Assembly (NCBI GenBank): GCA_003833135.1
Contig: QZLH01000071.1
Location: 1 to 64,000, forward strand
Origin: Oehlia diaphana
Lineage: Eukaryota > Glomeromycota > Glomeromycetes > Glomerales > Glomeraceae
Direction: 5' to 3'
DNA length: 64,000 bases
A model generated the notes under the pieces. The model was not told the origin of the DNA, did not search any database, and saw only the letters and a list, made by a program, of their open reading frames with translations. The position numbers were made by a program, and so were the translations under genes. Shown in pieces: positions 1-10,094 of the stretch (its first letter is position 1; each line of letters begins with the position of its first letter).

Positions 1-59
1 ATTTCGACCATTTCGACTTTTAGAGGGGCCCAAGTCGAAATTATTTCGACCATTTCGAC

Positions 60-985
60 CATTTCGGAGGTAGAAATTAACCAATTTTGGTTTCATGTAT
101 ATAATAAACGTTCTTACATAAAGAAAATAAAAAAACCCCACTTCCCTTTTTTAAAGATACTCACTGGTTTCCATTTCTGAGTTGCAGGCTAAAATCTACA
201 AAAAAAAGAAGTAAAAGAACGTTAATAAACGTTCTTACATAAATAAAATAAAAAAACCCCACTTCCCTTTTTTAAAGATACTCATCGGTCTCTATTTCTG
301 AGTTCCGGGCCGAAATCTACAAAAAAATAGAAATAAAAGAACGTTAATAAACGTTCTTACATAAATAAAATAAAAAACCCCCACTTCCCTTTTTAAAAAT
401 ATTTACCGGTCTCCATTTCTGAGTTCTGGGCCGAAATCTACAAAAAAATAGAAATAAAAGAATATTAATATACGTTCTTACATGAAGAAAAATTTAAAAA
501 TCCCCTTCCTTCCTTTAAAAATACTCACCAACGGTCTCCATTTCTGAGTTCCGGACTGAAATCTACAAAAAAAAATAAAAGAACTAACGTTAATAAACAT
601 TCTTACATAAAAAAAAAACAAAAAAAAACCTCCTACTTTTCCAAATACTCACCGGTTCCTATTTCCAAATTGCAGGCTAAAATCTACAAAAAAAAGAAGT
701 AAAGAACGTTAATAAACGTTCTTATATAAAAAAAACCTCCTGCTTTCCTCTTTAAAAACACTTACTGATCCTAATTTCAAGTTCACAGGCTGAAATCTAC
801 AAAAAGGGAAAAGTAAAAGAACGTTAATAAATGTTCTTACATATGAAAAACCAAAGAAAAAGCTTGCTTCCTCCTTTTAAAAATACTCACTGATCTTCAT
901 TTCCAAGTTCTGGCCAAAATTTACAAAAAAAAAGCAGTAAAAGAACGTTAATGAACGTTTTTACATAAAAAAACAAAATTTTTAG
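60..985 (-). repeat. Tandem array 1: about seven exon-like units read on the minus strand
   Basis: A unit of roughly 120 bp is repeated about seven times. Each contains a GAACGTTAATAAACGTTC-type palindrome, an A/C-rich tract, and a short core between plus-strand 'actcac' and 'ctacaaaaa'. Read on the minus strand, the core is a T-run ending TTTGTAG, then an exon-like block of about 31 nt (for example 165-195), then GTGAGT, GTAAAT or GTAAGT. Six of the seven units keep a GT donor; the second unit has AT instead. The last unit has lost the AG acceptor. No coding potential is visible. Whether it is transcribed or spliced is inference; the repeat itself is plain. Confidence 0.85.
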
Positions 986-1324
986 AGACACTTTTTACAT
1001 TTTTTTCGGTCTTTCTTTTTAGGACTTCTCCCTTTTTTTTTGGTCTTTCATTTTGGTCTTTTCTTTCTTTTGGTCTGTCTTCTTTTTTTTCTTGGTCATT
1101 TTTTTTGTCTTTTTAGGACTTTCACTTTTTTTTTGGCCTTTCTTTTAGGACTTACCCAGAATCTACAAAAAAAAAGATGTGTAGATCGGCCAATCAAATA
1201 TACCGATATACTAAATACCCGATAGCATAAGTGAAATGCCCTATAATACAAGAAAATCTGATCTGATCTGAACAGATTCAGATCAAATTTTTTTTTAAAT
1301 AAAAAAAAAAAAATTTTTTTTTTT
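986..1324. other. Spacer between the two opposed arrays
   Basis: A pyrimidine-rich stretch (986-1150) with repeated 'ggtctttc' and 'aggactt' words, a degenerate copy of the array 1 acceptor end near 1150-1170, the word 'taccgatatact' near 1200, and a small palindromic cluster (GATCTGATCTG then CAGATTCAGATC) at 1258-1288. Array 1 reads leftward and array 2 rightward from here, so this is the only place a shared divergent promoter could sit. No promoter motif is convincing. Confidence 0.5.
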
Positions 1325-2935
1325 TAAAAAACCTTTTTCTGGACGAACGGATGAAGCTGGACGACCAAGATTTAAAAGAACGAACTAGGTAAGTTCGTTT
1401 CTTTTTTTTGTTATTTTTACTTGAAGGAACGTAATTAACGGTTCCCTTCTTTTATAGTAGGAAGCCTGGATGAACGAAGCCTAATAACAATGACCAGGAT
1501 TTAAAAAAAATGAACGAACTATGGTAAGTTCGTTCCTTTTTTTAAGTTTTTTTTTATTTTTACTTAAGAGAACATAATTAACGTTCCCTTTCTTTTTTTT
1601 TTAAGGAAACCTGAACGTGAGACGAAGCTGAACGACCAGGATTTAAAAAAAAAAATGAACTATGGTAAGTTCATTTTTTTTTTGTTTTTTTATTTTACTT
1701 AAGGGAACATACTAATTAACGTTCCCTTTCTTTTTTTTAGGAAACCTGGACGTGAGGCGAAGCTGAACGACCAGGATTTAAAAAAAAGAACGAACTATAG
1801 TAAGTTCGTTTCTTTTTTTTTGTTTTTTTTTTTATTTTTACTTAAGGGAACGTACTAATTAACGTTCCCTTTCTTTTTTTTAGAAAATCTGGACATGAGA
1901 CGAAACTGAACGACCAGGATTTAAAAAAAGGAACGAACTATGGTAAGTTCATTTTTTTTTTATTTTTTTTTATTTTTACTTAAGAGAATATACTAATTAA
2001 CATTCCCTTTCTTTTTTTTAGGAAACCTGAACTTGAGGCGAAGCTGAACGACCAGGATTTAAAAAAAAGAGCGAACTATGGTAAGTTCATTTCTTTTTTT
2101 TGCTTTTTTTTTATTTTTACTTAAGGGAACATACTAATTAACGTTCCCTTTCTTTTTTTAGGAAACCTGGACGTGAGGCGAAGCTGAACGACCAGGATTT
2201 AAAAAAAAGAACGAACTATGGTAAGTTCATTTTTTTTTTATATTTTTTTTTATTTTTACTTAAGGGAACATACTAATTAACGTTCCCTTTCTTTTTTTTA
2301 GAAAACCTGAACGTGAGGCGAAGCTGAATGACCAGAATTTAAAAAAAAGAACGAACTATGGTAAGTTCATTTCTTTTTTTTATTTTTTTTTATATTTTTA
2401 TTTAAGGGAACATACTAATTAACGTTCCCTTTCTTTTTTTTAGAAAACCTGGATGTGAGGCGAAGCTGAATGACCAGGATTTAAAAAAAGGAACGAACTA
2501 TGGTAAGTTTGTTTTTTTTTTTTGTTTTTTTTTTTATTTTTATTTAAGGGAACATACTAATTAATGTTCTCTTTCTTTTTTTTTAGGAAACCTGAATGTG
2601 AGACGAAACTGAACGACCAGGATTTAAAAAAAGGAACGAACTATAGTAAGTTCATTTTTTTTTTGTTTTTTTTATTTTTACTTAAGGGAACATACTAATT
2701 AACGTTCCCTTTCTTTTTTTTAGAAAACCTAGACGTGAGGCGAAGCTGAATGACCAGGATTTAAAAAAAAGAACAAACTATAGTAAGTTCGTTTCTTTTT
2801 TTGTTTTTTTTTTATTTTTACTTAAAGGAACATACTAATTAACGTTCCCTTTCTTTTTTTTAGGAAACCTGAACATGAGACGAAGCTGAACGACCAGGAT
2901 TTAAAAAAAGGAAAGTCTGAACCGATCTGTTAGAA
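1325..2935 (+). repeat. Tandem array 2: twelve exon-like units with canonical splice signals
   Basis: Twelve tandem units of about 135-143 bp. Each has a block starting (G)AAACCTGGACGTGAGG and ending CTATG or CTATA, followed by GTAAGTTC, T-runs, TACTAATTAACGTTCCC, a pyrimidine tract and TTTAG. In units 3 to 11 the exon-like block is always 59 nt (1606-1664, 1741-1799, 1884-1942, 2022-2080, 2162-2220, 2302-2360, 2444-2502, 2587-2645, 2724-2782). The intron-like spacers vary from 76 to 84 nt. The first two units are degenerate (second block 63 nt), and the twelfth has no donor. One frame of a single block is open, but 59 is not a multiple of 3, so joined blocks run into stops. Confidence 0.9.
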
Positions 2936-3290
2936 GCACTAGCCCCTAAACAATTCCCTTAATTAAAAAATACAAAAAATAATTTCCCTAACGAACTCTT
3001 AGAAATTTCTATCAAATGATACCTTCAATTAAAAAATTCCCAAAAAATAATTTTCTCAAATAAACCCTTAGAAAATTCTCTATCAAAAAATGCCCTAAAC
3101 GATCCCCTTAGTTAAAAAATTTTCAAAAAATAATTTTTCCAAACGGACTCAAAAAATTTCTCAAAAAAATCTAAAAAATCTAAAAGTTTCTTAAATAAAA
3201 TCCCTATTAAATATTATTCAAATGGACTTTTAAAATTTCTTACAAAATTATTTATAAAAGTTATCTAAAAAATGAATTTAAATAAAAAAA
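2936..3290. repeat. Degenerate ~65-bp repeats
   Basis: Loose repeats of the form 'cccttaattaaaaaa...caaaaaataatttccc...aacgaactcttagaaaattt' recur about four to five times with many mismatches. No ORF of note. It directly follows array 2 and may be an older decayed array. Confidence 0.5.
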
Positions 3291-3316
3291 TTTTAGTTGA
3301 AACGGGTTATAAATAA

Positions 3317-3539
3317 TACAGTACGTTATACAAAATAAAAATCTTAACGTATTAAAAATTTACATATCGGGTACCTAACATGTGTAAGATAGATCATTGC
3401 CCGATATACATATCAGTGACTAATAGTTTAGATATCGAGTACCCAATATGTAAAAATACCTGATATTTATCTGATTAGCCACCGATATATAGGTACCCGA
3501 TATGTACCCGATAGAATTGATTTTGACCAGTGTATTGTA
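3317..3539. mobile_element. Putative non-autonomous element built of TACCCGATAT words
   Basis: The word ATCGGGTACC / GGTACCCGAT and close variants recur in both orientations between about 3365 and 3510. The flanking ends TACAGTAC... and ...GTATTGTA are imperfect inverted repeats (about 8 of 11 positions match). I could not find a target-site duplication, so the exact ends are uncertain. Confidence 0.35.
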
Positions 3540-5180
3540 ACTACTTCTTTAAATTCAGTATGGTTATTTATTATTTCCTATTATTACACAGAAAAACACT
3601 ACACTCTTTATTAAATTATATAGCCAAATTGTATATATATATTTATCATAATACATTTCAACTAAAATTAATTTTTTTTTATATAATTAGTTATATAAAA
3701 AAATTTACTATAAAATTACAATTATTTTTTTTAGTTTATACTTTATAAAAAATTTTTCTTAATTATAATTAAAATTAAAATAAATTATTTACTGTAAATA
3801 CTATAGTAATAATATATTTTTTAAAAAAATTATAGTAAGTTTATACTAATTAAAATTGCTTAATATTTTTAAAAATAATCTAATATCATTATTTTTTTAT
3901 ATTGCAAATATTTATAATTATATAATATAATAAAAAATTTTTATGATACTGAAAGTCTTGATAATAAAAATGTAACATTTAAAAATCTTTTAATTTTACA
4001 CTTTAGAATAAACTGGTAATTTTTTTTTTAAGGTAAATTCTATCAAATTACTAGCCAGATTTTTAAAAATTATATAATCTTCATATATATGATTAATTCA
4101 AATTTGAAACAAAATATATCGGTCAAAACTTATAATAATTTGGGCTGATTCAATATATTGTGATAATGCCAACACAAATTATTATAAGGAAATAAAATTT
4201 GTGCATATTTATGCATATGCGCATCCTTCTATTTTTGGTAATTTTAAAATAATAAATTTGTTGATCATTAATTATCATATGACTTTAGTAAAATCCTGAT
4301 TTTTTTAAATATTTATGCTATAACTCTTATGTACATATTATAAAGCCTTAAAAATCTATTTATTATGTGTATTTTTACCTATTCTACAACTTTACTTAAT
4401 GAGCTATAAAGGGTTTAAAATATCATTTTTGACTTTTATATATGATATATTCATAAGGATATGCACATGCACAGGTGCACACAAATTTTAAACCTTTATT
4501 ATAATATAAATTAAATGTAATTTTTTTTTATTTATCAATGTATGACTTTTATGAAATAATGGTAGTTCAATTTATTGCTGAAATTTACTTTTTCTTATAT
4601 TTTATTTTATTTGTAATAAAAAATTTTCAAAATCTGCATTTTATTAGTACGTTATATAAGAAATTCCAGTTTTTTATTAGCTGAATTCTAGATCATATGA
4701 TATAAAATCAGTTCAGAAAATTTAAACAAATCATGTGATTGTCAAGTATAGACTTCTGATACTATAAATAATTATTATTTTTTAATATTTTATATAAATT
4801 GTTATATTATTTTTATTTTTTAAATTGTATATTTTATTTTGCCAAATTATGATAATATATTTAGAATTTAGTAATAACTATAACCAATTACTGGTTATTA
4901 TAACCATAAAATTTAAAAAATTAAAAATTTTTAAAAAATGATATGATTATATAATATATATTTAGACTATTTTATATTACCTAATTATCTTTTCTAGCTT
5001 ATACTTTTTCTCATGCTTTTTCTTACTCTCTTTCTTATGCTTATTCTCTTTTTTTACCTCATTTATTTTATCTACTTCATTTGTTTCGTATTATTTATTT
5101 ATTTATTTCATCTACTTATTTTCTATAATAAATTTTTTTCACTTATTTTATATTACTATTCCTTAATATTTATTTATTAT
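3540..5180. other. AT-rich intergenic DNA, nothing recognised
   Basis: Very AT-rich sequence with no credible ORF, splice pattern or RNA gene. Some 'gtgcacac' / 'tatgcatatgcgcat' words occur near 4200 and 4460 but form no clear element. Confidence 0.5.
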
Positions 5181-5319
5181 GACTAAAGACTCTGATATAG
5201 ATAGGTTTTTTTTTAGTTTTTTTTGTATTGGAATAGTTTAGAATAGTAAGAAGTTAGCATTAGAGTTAGGATTAGAATTAGGATTAGAGATGTATTATTT
5301 ATTAATCAAGTTTGTTATT

Positions 5320-6185
5320 TTTTTTTTAGGTTTTCTTGATAATAATTCTGAAAATAATCATTATGAAGATTATGAAAATGGATTTGAAAGTAAAAATAAG
5401 GAACAAGTGTTAAGTGCTGATAAAGAATTTGATTCATAAAAAAGATGTTGATAAATTTTTTAATAAATATGCATTATTAAAGGATTTTACTATAAGAAAG
5501 TGCTAGAGAAATTATATTACTTTAGAAAATAGTTTATAACATCTTATTAGAAGGACTTATTTATGTACTTTTTCAGGTAATTACAAGCTAAATAAAGTAA
5601 CTGATATATCAAAGTAATGCTAATATACTTCAAATTAAACTGGATGTTCCTGAAAAGCTAGTTTGAATTGGCCTAAAATATCTTTTTTAATTCATTTAAC
5701 TTCATTTAATGATGATCATAATCATTCATTAAATCTATTAATACATAAAATTTTACTTAAATATTGATATTTTTCTGAGAAAATAAAAGCTGATATAAAA
5801 TTTTATTTGATACATATAGAGGATCTTCAATTGGTGCTAAGATTATTCAAAATTTACTGCAAGCAAAATATCTATAGCAATTATATACATTCTAAAACAC
5901 TTTATAATTTTATTCAAGAAAATGATTTTAATCATATTTCAAATCCAGTTGTATACAATGTTCATAAACGTCTATCTAAAAGATTGAAGAGTGCAATGGA
6001 AATTGCAAGAAATAAAAGACCTTTAAAGAAATTACAAATGTAAATTATACTGATGAATAAAATACAACAATAAGTGCAGTTGCAGCTGAAGTAAATCTTA
6101 GTCATAAATAGTAACAATGTAAAAATTGTGAGAAATTAGGTTATTATTGAAAGAATTGTGATAATAATGCATAGATTTTTATTAT
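5320..6185 (+). pseudogene. Decayed MULE/FAR1-type transposase
   Basis: A broken coding stretch readable only across several stops. It starts with an acidic N-terminus. A FAR1-like region follows, where the frame at about 5690-5745 gives LTSFNDDHNHSLN (an HNH-like zinc-binding pattern). Next is an open piece (5807-6043) with ADIKFYLIHIED before it and the SKRLKSAMEIARNKR helix at its end. It closes at about 6110-6165 with a CCHC-like CKNCEKLGYY..KNC zinc knuckle. This order (FAR1 domain, linker, CCHC/SWIM tail) is typical of MULE-derived transposases common in Rhizophagus. The catalytic core is missing or unreadable. I saw no terminal inverted repeats. Confidence 0.55.
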
Positions 6186-6707
6186 AGTATAGAGATTCTA
6201 ACTAGTGATAATAAATAATATCAGTATAATAAAAAAATAAAATTTACTAATGAATTTATCATCTAATAATTACAATATAATACAAATTTCATAAATCATA
6301 TAATATACAGTAAAGTGGTGTTTTAACTATGTATATATGGTTATAAAACTATGAAAGATGCCAGGGTGGTTGTAATCAGTGTATAAAATTTAAACCAAAA
6401 ATTATATGCACAATATGCACATTTTTGTGACGTTAAATATATACAAAATTTTTAACTGATGTGCACAAATTTTTTATAATATGTTAAAAGAAGTAATGAA
6501 TATATGTAAAAAGAAAGTTAGAAATATTATTATAAAAATTTCTATGTGCAAAATGTGTACATTTTTGATGACATTATATGTGCATAAAAATTTTTAATGT
6601 ACATATAGATTTTACATACTGGTTGTAATAATTACAATTAAGTTTAGCAATGGTATTAGAATTTACTATATATTTTGAATATTATTTGTTTTTATATCTA
6701 ATTTATT

Positions 6708-6834
6708 TATAGTTAAACCTCCATATAGTCACTTTCTATATAGAACATCTCCTTATAAACAACTAGTCACAACTTTTATATAATCACTGTTTTTTATTAA
6801 ACCAATTAGGTGAATATATAGAGATCTAACTGTA
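6708..6834. mobile_element. Short pogo/Tigger-like MITE
   Basis: The left end TATAGTTAAACCTCCATATA and the right end (reverse complement TACAGTTAGATCTCTATATA) are similar inverted termini flanked by TA, with similar text running inward (AGTCAC / TTCACC). The pattern CAGTT.AACCTCTATA is typical of pogo/Tigger ends. There is no coding capacity in about 126 bp. Confidence 0.45.
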
Positions 6835-6839
6835 TTTAT

Positions 6840-7810
6840 TAAAATAATAATAAATAAATTGTTTACTTTCTATATCTGTATTATATCCTATTTACCAACT
6901 AGTTGTAAAATAAAATAAAATAAAAAGTATATATGCTACAAAATAAATACTGCAAAATAAGCTAATATACTCATATTAAATATAAATATAAATCATATAA
7001 CTATATAATATAGAAGCTTTTACAGATACTTTAAAATATATTTTTTTTTCATGATAATTTTTTTAATGAAATATCTTTTAAAAACTGTACAAACTGTACA
7101 ATAAAAATAAGTTGCAATAGATGTAGTTTTTATTTCATATTGACTTTAATATATTTATATTAAGTAATAATACAATAAAAATGACTGTTTTACCAAATAT
7201 CTAGTATAATGGCTGTTACCTATAAACCAATTGTAATTTCTTCAATTTTTTCTTTTACTATTAGTTTATGATTTATAAATTTAAAGTTCAGGCCGCACTT
7301 GAAGCTACTTTTAGAAAATTTTCTTTACATATTCCAAATCCTCCTGCATGAGAATTATTTACTGTAAAGCATGTCAAATATTTGATTCTACTTATTTTTA
7401 TTTTTCGGATGTAAGAAGAATGAATATTAGGAATTATTCAATAATTAATGGCTTTTATAATAAATATTTAATTCGTTATATCAATTAAACTAAAATTTAA
7501 ATTAATACAAAATGATGAAAATTTTCCAAATTTGTCAAATGGTTTTTTAAAATCACAATATTTTTTTAAAAATCACAATTAAAAACTAAAAAACTGTACA
7601 AATTCTGGATTAATATTATTTATTATATGTAACCGTCTAAAGTTATTAATTTAATTACAATATAATTATTAGATATAATTATAATTAATCATTGAGCAAA
7701 TACACAGTGTAAATTTTATCTAATCTTAGGTAATATCAGGCTTTTTAGGTTACATTAATATGAAGTCGATTCTTTAGTGAATATGTATATTAAAATAAAT
7801 AAATAAGATT
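6840..7810. other. AT-rich intergenic DNA, nothing recognised
   Basis: Downstream flank of the SAM synthetase gene. No ORF, RNA gene or clear repeat was seen. The nearer part (7700-7813) may be its 3' UTR. Confidence 0.4.
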
Positions 7811-7813
7811 TTA

Positions 7814-9525
7814 TTAAATGTCCAAATGCTTGACTTTTTCCCATGGAAACTATTAAAGTATTTCTTATTAATAAAAATATTTTGGAATGATCAACAAATA
7901 AATGCATAATAAATAATAATTTACCTCTTCACGACCAAAATGTCCATAGGCGGCAGTTTGTTGATAACTCCAACCACTTGGTTTATGAAGACCAAGTTGT
8001 TGTACAATAACACCTGGTTTCAAATTAAAGTTCTTTTTAATAATGTTCAATATCTCGGATTCTTTTATAGTTGAAGTACCATAGGTATCAACAAAGATAG
8101 AAAGAGGTTCAGCAATTCCAATAGCATAAGAAAGTTGAACCAATACGCGACGCGCCAACTTAGCCGCAACGAGAGATTTGGCAATCCAGCGAGCTGAATG
8201 AAATAAAACCACATAAATCGTAATTACACAAAAAAAAGGAAAAAAAAATTCAATTTACCAGTGTATGCAGCGGAGCGATCAACTTTGGACCAATCCTTGC
8301 CAGAGAAAGCACCACCACCGTGGGCACCATGACCACCATACTGCCGTTGATTTTTTTTTTGTAATGTAAGAATCAAATAAAAATAAGTTCATAATATCAT
8401 AATATCTTACCGTATCAACAATAATCTTACGTCCTGTCAAACCAGCATCACCTTGAGGTCCACCGATAATAAATTTTCCGGAAGGTTGAATATGATAAAT
8501 AGTTCTTTCCGTGAGGTATTTTGCTGGTATGACTGCATTGACAACGTGTTCCTTTATTTGAGCTCGAAGTTGGGGTGTATCAATTTCAGGAGAATGTTGT
8601 ATAGAAATTACGATGGAATCAACTTCAATAGGGATTAATGCGCCATTTTCTTTCTTATAACGTACGGTAACTTGGGTCTTGGAATCTGGTCGAAGCCTGC
8701 AATGATCGGTGAAATTTAAAATGATGTGCAAAAAAATGAAATAATGAAATGTATGTTATCTCACCAGTTAAGAGTTTGATCTCTGCGAAGATCCGCCATT
8801 TTTTTGTTTAACTTGTGAGCTAATATCAGGCTAAGTGGCATTAACTCGGGAGTTTCATCAGTAGCATACCCGAACATAATACCTAAATAACATAAATATT
8901 TAAAATTATAAAAATAAAAAATAGCAAGAAAAAATTTGATTCATACCTTGATCACCAGCACCAATTTCTTCAAGGTTTTCGCCTTTTTGTACAAGACCTT
9001 GTGCAATATCGGGCGATTGTTGCTCGATAGCTACAAGCACATTACATGTCTTGTAATCAAATCCTTTGGATGAATCATCATAACCAATGCGCTTAATAGT
9101 ATCTCTGACAATCTGTTGATAATCAAGAGTAGCCTTGCTTGTAATTTCTCCAAATACAAAAATCAACCCAGTCTTCGTTGCAGTCTCACAAGCAACTTTG
9201 GAAAATGGATCGATTTTGAGACAGGCATCCAAGATGGCATCCGATACTTGGTCAGCAATTTTATCTATATATTAAGAAGAATAGCGATTAAATCAAAAGG
9301 TTTATTTCGAAATAAATTCTTAAATGGCTATAATTCTTTTTTTATAATGTTAAGTATAAATATGCAAAGTACTAGAGTGTATTACGGTTATATTTATTAT
9401 TATTATTATTATTAATTTAAAAAGCTAAAGTATATAACAATTTGTCTTTTTAGATTTGAAACTTTACCTGGATGTCCTTCACCAACAGATTCTGAGGTAA
9501 ATAAAAAAGTTCCGTCGTCAGACAT
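7814..9525 (-). CDS. S-adenosylmethionine synthetase (methionine adenosyltransferase)
   Basis: Makes S-adenosylmethionine from methionine and ATP in the cytosol, feeding methylation, polyamine and ergosterol pathways. Seven exons: 9525-9468, 9264-8947, 8882-8765, 8696-8411, 8340-8259, 8193-7925 and 7849-7814. They sum to 1167 nt (388 aa), the normal family length. Visible motifs are the N-terminal GEGHPDK (His18 of the methionine/ATP site, with the codon for D split by intron 1), [14 protein letters not shown], and the glycine-rich GGGAFSGKD near residue 280 that is the family signature. The C-terminus ends [12 protein letters not shown], encoded by a 36-nt last exon. The start [14 protein letters not shown] matches the conserved N-terminus. 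All introns are GT-AG. No key residue is missing. Confidence 0.97.
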
Positions 9526-10094
9526 TATGATTCGTTACTAGGTATTATTACTAGATTATAAATGTTAGTAAAATGTAATTCATAAATAAATGGGTGTATT
9601 TATACTGTTACATATCAATAATAATTTTACGCGAAAAAAAATTTTAATCAAGATGTTACATTTAATCATTTAATCAAAGATGATCATAAATTGCGCAATT
9701 GGGGCAAATGTTTTTGTTTTTGTGAAACAGGAAAGCGAGCCACTAGCAGCCAATATACGTTTAATTTAATTATTGGATTTTCATGAAGATGAATCCATTT
9801 GGAATAAGTTAGGCTAGTACAGTTGATACACCCCTTAAAAATGTAATTTGTAAATTTGTGATTACATAATTTACACTAGTATATATTTTATTATTTTAAT
9901 ATTTTTAAACATTTATTTCTTCTCTATTTTGATGGATTAATTAACATTATTAACATTAATTAGGTTAAAAATAATACCCGGAAATCTCAACTAATATTTC
10001 AAAATTTGCCGGTCATAATTATCATCCAATTCCGTGAAAACTTAACGCCTCGATAATAATAATTTTTTTTTTTTTTTTGAGGCTTCTATGATTT
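9526..10094. other. Intergenic: upstream of SAM synthetase, downstream of the nucleoporin
   Basis: Holds the SAM synthetase promoter. AT-rich, with one long T-run at about 10060-10078 just past the nucleoporin stop. No further gene was seen. Confidence 0.4.

Noticed and set aside
1040..1225. 61-codon ORF in the spacer between arrays
   Set aside because: A Phe/Leu-rich translation of a T-rich repeat; no homology or start context.
1325..2935. Repeat-protein gene encoded by the 59-nt blocks
   Set aside because: One frame of a block is open, but joining 59-nt blocks shifts frame and reaches TGA within the next block, so no continuous repeat protein is possible.
5807..6043. Open frame of 78 codons as a stand-alone gene
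   Set aside because: It is the middle part of the decayed FAR1/MULE sequence; the conserved parts before and after it are in broken frames and it has no ATG of its own.
8453..9415. Plus-strand ORFs opposite SAM synthetase
   Set aside because: Antisense to conserved SAM synthetase exons, without motifs.
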